From positions 1 through 29,563 of the forward strand of contig FN648850.1 of NCBI GenBank assembly GCA_000310025.1: DNA of 29,563 bases, given 5' to 3'. Shown in pieces: positions 21,601 to 29,563 of the stretch (positions are counted from its first letter, which is position 1; every line of letters starts with the position of its first letter). This DNA is from Ectocarpus siliculosus (lineage: Eukaryota > Sar > Phaeophyceae > Ectocarpales > Ectocarpaceae). A program made the translations under genes and the position numbers. Under the pieces are notes generated by a model that saw only the letters and a program-made list of their open reading frames with translations, was not told the origin of the DNA and did not search any database.

Positions 21601-23368
21601 CTCCGGTTGGTTTCAACTTGAGATGGGGGAACTCTTGGGCCCATATCCTGTTGAAGTACTCGCGCGTGCAGAGGGCTGCGTCCAGTCCCACTAGCTCCCC
21701 GTGGAGCTCCTTCCGGGTTTTGCTCTCGTACTCGTCAAACAACTCCTGCGAAGATGACAATACATGTAGTCGAAAAGAGAGGCGTGCATGGATAGTGGAT
21801 GGATGCGGCTGCCAGTAGCAGTATTTACGTACTCCAGCTGTTGCTGTGGCAATGGCGACTCGTCGATAGGTAGTGGTAGATAGAAGAGTACAGCAGCAGT
21901 AGGCTTGTATTACCAATCATAAAAAGGCTAACAATTGGATAGACCACTCGGTTAGCACGAACTGGTCAACAAATAAATGATATAATATTATCAAGTTACT
22001 GCGGATCGACCTTTTTTGTACCTGCGCAATGCTCCACACGCACACCCACGACCACCACCACCACCATGGAACAAGAGTACACCACATACAGAAGACTAAA
22101 CTTGTTGGCGTCTTTGGGCTATCCTTCCTTCCACAAACTGAGGAGGGAGGGTAATGTTCCCTCCCGTCACAACCCAAATACATACGCGCAGTACATAGTC
22201 TACATACATACAAACATTCAAACATATGAAGTGCGTACACATACATACATTTTTGTTCTTTAGGTAGAGGTACTTGTCGTCGGAATTCGGCATGTGCTGC
22301 GCTAACGTGTCCTGGTAGTGCTGAAGGAAGCCGATGGCCCTGTCCCTCTTGGGTGAATCTCTGGTCTTTTGCACAGGACATCTTTACACAGACCCATCAA
22401 CACACAATTATGAACGATACAGGAGTGACAACATGCACGAACGGGAAAGACGTCGTCAGCCAAAGGCCAAAGGACAAGTACAAGTGAGCTGCCCGCTCAT
22501 CGAATGTACGTATTTATGTATGTTTAATTAAGTAGACAGCTATCTACTACTTACTGCTGCTGCAATCTCTACAAACATACTTAATCTTACATAGTCTATG
22601 TCTATCTTGAGAGCAGCATGCCTGTAATAGTACTGCTTATTGACAGTAAGTGGTAGTATTTACCAAACGAGGCCCAACACGCTAGCAGCCCACAAACCAA
22701 CACACACACACACACACCTTGTCGCTGATCTAGACGCCGGAGCCTTTTCCGTCCCTTTGCATGAACATATGAGGCTGTCGGAAACCCTGAAGAACTCCCT
22801 GAAGGCTCGATTGCAGACAGGGGTGCCCGCCGCGATCATGCTTCCCTGACTTAGCTTCGCGAGGGGGACGTGCTCCGTGACGAACCGCTTGCGGTCTTCC
22901 TCTCGCGTGAACCCTTTGAAAATGGCCTGCTCCCGTTCCAAGAAATCCCCGTCGTGACAAAAGCTGTTGTTGTTGTTGTCGTTGCTGCTGTTGCTGCTGT
23001 GGTTACTGTTGCTGGCGCCGCCCTCGTCATCATCCCTACCCCCCCCGCCGTTGGCAAACAGCTCGATGCAATTCAACCTGCAGCACCGCAGCTGCTGCTG
23101 CTGCTGCTGCTGCTGTTCGTTGCTTGTTGCCTTCATGCGCTCCCAACACTCCTGCGCGGATTGTGGTTCCCCCCACTTACTTGCGCTTGGAACGCTCCTG
23201 TTTCTGTGGAGCCCCGAGGGTGTCTCCCGAGTCATCCTGTCTCCTGAAAAGGGGAGTCGTTCGTGCCCTCTTCTGGCGCCTCTCTTCCTCCTCGCGCTGC
23301 CGGCGCGCTTTGTCCGCTGGGGTATCTGCTTTCCCGAAGAGCCATGCCGCAGAATCCGCCACGGGCAT
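18625..23368 (-). CDS. DUF7869-domain protein, ten exons
   Basis: Exons on the minus strand, read 5' to 3': 23368-23181, 23122-22718, 22360-22249, 21745-21473, 21200-21055, 20795-20707, 20192-19958, 19637-19195, 19050-18962, 18894-18625. Phases match at every join and give 749 residues. The first join (58-bp intron), the acceptor of exon 5 and the last exon are least certain. The N-terminal part has a Lys/Arg-rich coil, a Gln tract and an Asn/Ser tract, then a Cys cluster (LRCCRLNC) and PVCNRAFREFF. The middle has LCKICTLLK and MMDGANQSNF. The diagnostic region is VQVDNTVAENKNN followed about 30 residues later by GHTHIQIDQIFSC, which defines DUF7869. Such proteins are widespread in mobile-element-rich eukaryotes and their biochemical function is unknown. 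The conserved Asp residues in MDG, VDNT and HIQID hint at an RNase H-like fold, which is my inference. Confidence 0.8.
22700..22717 (-). repeat. (GT)9 microsatellite forming a splice donor
   Basis: On the minus strand the second DUF7869 exon ends ACAAG at 22718 and the intron begins directly with GTGTGTGTGTGTGTGTGT. Any GT of the repeat near the border could serve as donor. Only the first keeps the frame with the next exon (AG|A, Arg). Confidence 0.7.
22985..23112 (-). repeat. Coding trinucleotide tracts in the DUF7869 gene
   Basis: On the minus strand a CAG run encodes eight Gln (about 23087-23112), and AAC/AGC runs encode an Asn/Ser-rich segment (about 22965-23015). Both sit in exon 2 and keep the frame. 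They are likely length-polymorphic, flexible linkers. Confidence 0.8.
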
Positions 23369-24128
23369 CGCTTCGTTGGACGCTTACTACGTGTGCCCTT
23401 GGTTCCTCGGTTGGTTGCTGTGGTGTGTGTGCGTGTGTGTGTGGGTTTCTTGAAGTAGAGCTCCCTGTATCGTACCTCTCGCGTCTCGACCCGGAAAGAG
23501 AGAGTGGTAGAGCAGTCGATAATCGATGTGTCATCAACAAGCGGACATCTTTATTACAGGGCTCAGGGCAGCGCTTTGTAATCAAAATGACCAGTGAGAG
23601 AGGCCAGACGATTTTTTTTATCTTTTTGGAGACCAGAGATGCCAATTCGATTACATCGGAATCTATCGTGGTGTGAACCGACACGCGGACGTTTCCGCGC
23701 AGATCTAAAGAAAAAACGCTCGTTCTACGAACGATATGATAAGTTTGTAATCGAATCGAACGGAAAAATCGTCGCAAAGAAGAATATAATCCCAGCGGCA
23801 CAAATTTTGGTCGTTACGATTCCAAAGTTCATCCCTGCGCTCCTTAATCTAAGACACCCCATTTCTCGAACTGTGAGATTAGGGAGTCCAGAGGAGACGT
23901 AGGGCAACGCTACTCGTTATGTTCCCGATAATCAAGCGGGGTACCTCGAATGCGTACTTAGCATTAGACCCGCAGGAGGCCCGCTGATGCCCGTGGCCGC
24001 GTGGCGTGCCGACACCCATCAACCAAACAATCAATCGTACGTCCCCCTCTGGCCTCCGTTTGTTTGTTGTCACCTTCCTCCTCTCTGTCCTGCCACGCGG
24101 GTTCAAGGCTCCTCCGACCGACCTTGTC
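23369..24128. promoter_or_regulatory. Shared upstream region of two divergent genes
   Basis: This 760-bp segment separates the DUF7869 start (minus) from the ParB-fusion start (plus), so it should hold both promoters. It is locally A/T-rich (23600-23850) and contains short dyads such as CGTTC-TAC-GAACG near 23720. An open plus-strand frame (23594-23902) shows no motif and is not called a gene. No TATA box or other core element could be assigned with confidence. Confidence 0.4.
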
Positions 24129-27100
24129 ATGGCCAACGGGCAGCGAGGACGAGGCCGTCGTGCTGTTGGTGGCGGTGGTGGTGCTTCGTCTTCTGCGGGT
24201 GACCACGGTGATGATCCGACAAGCGCAACAAACATCGGCGAGGTCTTGGCTTCGCACTGCGTGAAGGAGTGGGACGTGCCACTAAAGCACATCACGTTGG
24301 CGGAGAACAGCAGGCAAACCAGCCCGACCGCGGTGCAGGACGTCGTCGAGAGCATCCAAGCTCATGGATGGGTGGATAGCTTTCCGCGAGTGATGTTCTC
24401 GGATCTGACAGAAGGGCAAGAGATGACTGCCGAGCTCGCCGCTAGGCTACATGCCGTCGTCATCGATGGAAATCATCGCTTGGCTGCCTGCAAGGAGGTG
24501 TACGGAGAAGATCGGCTCATCAGGTGCACGTGCTACCGGTTCATCGCGGATAGCTTCGCCAGGCAAATCGCCTCTGACGGTGAGATGGAAGAGTGTACTC
24601 TCGACAGTGGATGAAGCAAACACGGTCTTGTTGGGAAGACGTCTGTTTCTTACGCTTACTTACGAGCACTCCTCCTGCTGCTCTCAAACACATCTATCGC
24701 CTCTCAAGCTTGTCATAGAAATTGCGTCGGATTTTTGTACTTTGTTTGGAGGGTATGTATGTTGCATATGGTACATACTTACTTGTATGTTAGGGTGTGT
24801 GTAGCAGTCGAGGTGTCAGACGATAATGTTACAAAGGCGCAGCAAGCAGCAGCAGCCGCAGCCGCAGCAGCAACGAAGAGATGATGAGCACGTCGCTGCT
24901 CGCGCGCCTCTTCACGTGCGGAATTGACCGAATTAATTATCGATACCACGAAAAACACAGCAACACCGCAAGAACAAGACTAGCATACGATGTACCCTTT
25001 TGAGGTACTCCAATGAATAACACCATTATTAGTTGGTGTACTGCGGTACAGCAGTTCCTGACACAACGACACGGTAGTGGCGGTAGTGACTCCTCAACAA
25101 CGCACCCACACATTTCCGATGGATCGGTGACTCGTCTCCTGGGCCACCGCTGCCGCTGCTGTACACCCCAGTGTGCAACGTCACGACGGCCACGTTCCAA
25201 GCGCGGACAATCTACGATCAGCTCTATTTCTACAGTAGGATGATGACGTCGCTGATGAGCCAGGATAAAGAGGCATCATCAGGTCGCCGGCGGTCTTCTA
25301 ATGGTCGTTCGAAACCGTCTGTCACCGCGGCTAAGCTAGCGTCATGCTGGAAGGGGGTGAGTGCGACTGACGCATTCTTTTGGTGCTGATACTCTCCATA
25401 TTTCTGGTGGGTGTTTATTCCTGTAGCCTGTCGCCGACATCAGGCCATGTTACTACTGTACTGTTACTACTGTACAAGCACCAGTATTTTCGTATTATAG
25501 CATTGTTTTCTGTGCTTTTTGCTGCAATATTCAGGCTGGTAGCCAGGCACCGGCAGCCAACACCCTTCGCCAGTGGATTTCTATCGTCAACGACACGAGC
25601 CAGGAAGCACTGATCGCGCTTCGTGCTCTGACGGATCAACGCGTTCCAGGGTACCAAAGCATCACCAAGGCCTTCCTCGCCGACCCTCGCGTGCGGGACT
25701 TGAAAGAAGAGCAGCCGCAAACCCAGGCCCTCATGTTCGACATTTACGTGAGGTATGCAATATGGGAGGCAACGAGTAAGACCATCCAAGTGTGATACAA
25801 GCGTGATATATTAACATGCTTCGTTCGTCGTTGACATCCTCTGCAACTGTATTGCTGTTGGCGGTAGTGTTTGTGTCAAAGGTTCTACGCTGCCATGTTG
25901 ATCACTCGTGTATACCAATATAAGCGGACGATCAGCGTCGGAACGCATGCATCCATGCAGACCATCCTCGATTAGAACCCCACCGTGTGGTTTGGGTACT
26001 TCTGCAGGATGCCGAAGACGTCCAAAAAAGGAGACCGCGAGGGGTTGGACGAGATAGGCTGGGCGTTGGCTCGGGCGAAGATGACGGCGTCTTGGGTCGA
26101 GGGTATTGAGCACGTAGTGCCCAGAGACCAATGGTCAGACAAGCTGAAGGGGTGAGTGCAGCGACAACGTAGATTGGGGCGTGGCACTCGGCAATATTGT
26201 TCTTGCGGTGGTTGTCCGTGATTGGTAGGGGCAACCCTAGAAAGAAGACGACGAACATTCACTAACCTCGACCGCATTCAATATCTTCCCGGGGTTCCCA
26301 TGGCCCACATCAACAGCACCGTCCGCGACTTCGCGTTCGTGAAGACCGGCCACTACGCTAACTACGTCAAGCCACACCAACTTGAGAGAGAGGCGGAGGT
26401 ACGCGAGCTCCGCGAGTCGCTTCCTCCGCACATCAAGGAGCTCGACGAAGATGTAGTGTTGGCCATTCGCTCGAAGCTACATCCCACCATCAGGAAGGTG
26501 AATCCCGTACAATTTAGTACTGATTTGTTCGCCTAAGCGTGTTTGTAGCATTTTTCCTTGCGGTTCGAGTGCTGTACAGGGTATTGTGGATGGGCGCAGC
26601 CAACCCAGCACAAGTTATTATGTGTTTGTTTTGCTGTTTTGCATATGCACACACCCTTCTTTCCCCCCTGCCCGTTATTGGGACGGGTTTCACTAGCACA
26701 TCTGCAATCACTCGGATAGGGGCGAGCGAGGAGGGTTGGTCGCGTTTCTCCGCGCAAATTATTACAGGCGGGACATAGTCGCGGGTGGAAGGCCAAAGTT
26801 TTGTTGCTTTCTGTTGGTTCGTCGTATGGCAGGTCATGCGCGAAGACCTCAACTTTCGCCCGATGCTCGTCGAGCACGAGGAACTGTACGAAAGCGCTTT
26901 GAACAAGGTCAGAAGCTTGAAGCTGCAAGTCACTCAGCCAGTGCAACCACGTCCACGAGAACCCGTCGGCAACCCCAACAGCGAGGGTCTTGCCTGCACC
27001 GTCTGCAAAGCACCAACCTCTTCGAGGTGAGGACCAGGGAGGTACAGGATGAATGATCACGCCTGTTGGGAACACGCCTATATTTCATATGCGGCCTGTC

Positions 27101-29563
27101 CGCTCGCGTGGCCGACCGTCGCAATCTCACCGCGAGTTTACGCCGCTCGCATCCCATGCCCGGTGTGACCCTTCTTGTCGACTTTAACACCGGTTCGTGT
27201 CCATCTTACCATTAATTGTATATTTTCGCGCGGCCTCCATGTATCACGCCATGTACAAAGTAGGAGTTACTTCTTTTACGACACGACAGTGTTTAAATAT
27301 CGCCGCCCTCTTCACCCTTGTTGTCTCTCGTCCCCATTACTCTTCGCTCCCCTCGCCTTAGCTATTCGTGTTCCGTCTGCAAAATTCGCCACACTGGTGG
27401 TTGCGCGAACACCGACTTTTCGGAGGACAGCGAAACGTCGAAAGTCAGAGACTGCAAGGACTGCCACCTCAGCAAGCAGCCACAGCAGCAGCCAGAGGAG
27501 CCAGCGGAACCGGAGGGTCCTGAGGAGGGGGAACAAAGCCAGCAGGATGCCAGCAAGCGCCCCGCCCCAGGACGTTCGGGAGACGGGGAGGACGGTGGTC
27601 CGTCTTCCCCCTCCGGACGAACCGGCGCGCGGGATAAGGGGAAAAGGCCCAGGAGGGACCCAACCCCCTCGTCACCGGCACCGACCTTGCCCACTCTCCC
27701 GTCCTCGCCTGGCGGCACGGGTGACGACCTCAAGACCCTACGCAGGTACTGTGACAATGAGTGATGAAGGCGCGATGTACACTACTAGTACCATTTCCCC
27801 AAGATTCGCTCTAGAGCTTGTTGGTCGACGCTAGGCCCGAAGCAGCAAGAAATAAATAAACAAACGAATAACCCTAACCCTGACATTATTTTGCTTTTTG
27901 TTCCCGTGGTTTCCATGCCGCATGCCCCACCACCCACTGCTTGCCGTCGACATACAGGGCTGAGTGCATCCGCATCAACGACGCTATGCCGCTTAGTCGT
28001 GATTTCCGCGTGGAAGGACCCGACTCTCCTATCGAGGTCGACGGTGACAAGGCCATGCTCTTGTTCGTCGATCCCGGTGTGAACGACGATCTGCTCAGGG
28101 AAACTGAAACCTGGAAAGACCGCCTGAGCAAGATCATCTACCGCGTGTGCGACTTCTTGCACGAGGAAGGCACCATGATCGTCCACGTTCCTCACTCCTA
28201 TCTTCACCATGGTCGGCGCATCGAGGGTCAGTGTTGTCTATTTATTGCTTTTTCTCTCTTGTACGAGCTTTCACGTCAGCATGGTCGTCGTCGTCTTGCT
28301 TTCGATTTTGTTTTAGCGGGGAATGACGTGGAGTTTGGAGGGACTATCTGGGCGCGAAGAAGAAGACGCTCCCGATGCCCTTTGTCCCCTCCGTCACGTA
28401 CGGACTAACAGGCGCCGTCCTTGTTCGATTGTGTCGTGTTGCTTCTTGTTTGCTCCTTTTTCACCGTGTAGACGCCCTCAAGCGGCCCGATTTGGGACTG
28501 GTTGTAGAAGACAATCCGCTGGTGGTTGTGTACGGAAAGAGGGGAGGTGGAATCACAGCTACATCCAAGGCAAACCATCTTTCAGGGGGCGTCGACATCT
28601 TTCTTATCGCTCATCCCGATGGCGCTAGCTTCCGATGCAACAAGGACGTGCTGCCGCAGAACGTTCCGGATAAGGTTTGGGCAAATGGCGAGCGGATTCC
28701 TGTCAACAATGGCCACGAGTGCGTCATGAACGACGTTCCCTACCTTGGGGCTTCTCGATGCTTCCACAACAACGTCGCCTCCTGGAGGATTCAACGGTGA
28801 GCCCCTGAGTCTTGAACGAGCCGCTTTACTCCGCGACATGAGAGGCTCGTACGTGAAAATAAAATACTTCATCCTCGTCACCCATGAAATGCCCACATGG
28901 CGTGTGGGGTTTGGATATATCTCCATTCATATAGTTTGTTTTATTTCTTGTTCCCAACTTCCGGGGGGGATCTCACCCCTCACCCATCTAAGTAGCACAT
29001 TTGCGTAGATGGCGGTGGGCCGTGAGTGGGTAGAGTGGGGGTTACTCTCCTCGCGTGGTAGACCATTAACCACGCGTCCTTGACAGGACGGACCACGCGG
29101 TAGATGGGGGTGGGGTGTGTCTTCATGGGGTACGAGGGGGGGGGGGTGTACTCATAGTCGTGCATGCCGTAGTCGTTAGACCATTGACCTCGCATCCCTA
29201 CAAAGCCGGGACGGAGCACGCCGGGTTCTCACCGGACCAGGTACGAGGGGGGGGGGCGTATCGACAGGATGGGAAGAACTATTTGTTGTTGTGCGGGTGG
29301 TGTACGGGGGATAGTCGTCTTCACTCAATCAAATAATAACATACCTGGACGCCCTAACCCTCGTTCGATGAGTGCCAAGTACCAGAATTCCACATGCCGC
29401 ACAAGCCCTACCGTAACCCTCATACCTCACAGTTCTGTATACTCTGTCGTTTTATGCATCCCCAAGTTTCACGAAGCAAGGGGACACCGTCATGACGCTT
29501 ACCGCCGACAAGGACGGTGTCCTCGAGACAGCACTGAATTACGGGCGGAATGTGGGCTTGTTC
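24129..29563 (+). CDS. ParB-like domain / Cys-rich / DNA-methyltransferase-like fusion protein, eleven exons, continues past the edge
   Basis: Exons: 24129-24579, 25172-25356, 25535-25752, 26008-26151, 26248-26497, 26833-27026, 27362-27745, 27958-28226, 28317-28397, 28472-28796, 29467-29563+. The phases add up to 866 open codons. Residues 45-140 form a ParB-like N-terminal domain: an N60-S-R62 box, SIQAHGW (75-81) and VIDGNHRLAA (111-120). Residues 213-450 are helical. A Cys cluster follows (C471-x2-C474, C484-x2-C487, C495, C512-x2-C515-H), then a Pro/Gln/Glu-rich disordered stretch (about 520-605). From 610 on it resembles permuted (beta-type) DNA amino-methyltransferases: AMLLFVDPG (641-649) sits where DPPY is expected, with GTMIVHVP after it; GDTVMTLTADKDGVLE then aligns with the GD.VLDPFAGSGT block and is followed by ALNYGRNVGLF. 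Both catalytic motifs are altered, so methyl transfer is doubtful. ParB-methylase fusions are known from phages and bacterial elements. The acceptors of exons 5 and 9 are the weakest. Confidence 0.72.
24580..25171 (+). other. First intron of the ParB-fusion gene
   Basis: The donor G|GTGAGA at 24580 and the acceptor ACCCCAG|TG at 25171 join in phase 1 (GAC-GTG-TGC). The intron carries a GCAGCA/GCCGCA-rich purine-pyrimidine tract at about 24838-24873 and TACATA/TATGTA words at about 24750-24790. Confidence 0.7.
27870..27881 (+). repeat. Telomere-like motif in an intron
   Basis: AACCCTAACCCT lies in the intron between exons 7 and 8 of the ParB-fusion gene. A similar motif is at 1785-1797, and single CCCTAACCCT or GTAACCCT words are near 29351 and 29412. 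They match TTAGGG-type telomere repeats but are only two units long. Confidence 0.5.
28797..29466 (+). other. Last visible intron of the ParB-fusion gene
   Basis: The donor CG|GTGAGC joins the acceptor CCCCAAG|T in phase 2, giving Arg-Phe-Thr-Lys. The intron holds a diverged tandem duplication (about 29058-29145 and 29177-29255) in which GGTACGAGG is followed by long G runs, and AGACCATT(A/G)ACC marks each unit. Confidence 0.65.

Noticed and set aside
23594-23902. 102-codon plus-strand ORF between the two divergent genes
   Set aside because: It has no recognisable motif, lies in an A/T-rich upstream region and has no splice-consistent partner.
23879-24355. 158-codon minus-strand ORF
   Set aside because: It is the antisense shadow of the ParB-like first exon, which has clear family motifs.

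Overview
The window looks like nuclear DNA of a eukaryote with intron-rich genes. Every recognisable protein is broken into exons with GT..AG borders that keep the reading frame. The mix of genes (KDZ transposase, DUF7869 protein, OTU-like protein, a ParB/methylase-like fusion), the roughly balanced but GC-leaning base composition and short TTAGGG-type telomere-like motifs suggest a stramenopile, most likely a brown alga. That assignment is inference. No bacterial operon, rRNA, tRNA or CRISPR array was seen.

Layout. 1-1413 (minus): an OTU-like cysteine-protease domain ORF whose frame runs on to the window edge through four stops; a possible upstream exon lies at 2250-2417. 3.26-3.42 kb: a purine (AG)n tract. 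4.1-4.4 kb: a cluster of 10-bp palindromes. 4.9-5.1 kb: a 74-bp tandem duplication. 5.32-10.68 kb: a large satellite of about 123-bp monomers, homogeneous on the left and decayed on the right, interrupted at about 8.17-8.85 kb. 11.78-12.71 kb: two 274-bp direct repeats, LTR-like or segmental. 13.46-16.52 kb (plus): a KDZ transposase relic with zinc-binding N-terminal exons and a frameshifted C-terminal exon. 17.03-17.79 kb: about 30 copies of a 12-bp palindrome. 18.6-23.4 kb (minus): a ten-exon DUF7869 gene. 24.13 kb to the right edge (plus): an eleven-exon gene, open at the edge, that joins a ParB-like N-terminal domain to a Cys-rich cluster and a degenerate DNA-amino-methyltransferase-like domain.

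How it fits together. The left and middle parts are repeat-rich and contain relics of mobile elements. The right 11 kb holds the two best-preserved genes, arranged head to head around a 760-bp shared upstream region. Both have splice phases that add up to uninterrupted proteins (749 codons for the DUF7869 gene and 866 visible codons for the ParB fusion), which argues that they are maintained or recently active. The ParB-methylase-like fusion is the most unusual item: its architecture is known from phages and bacterial mobile elements, but here it is spliced and its catalytic motifs are altered.
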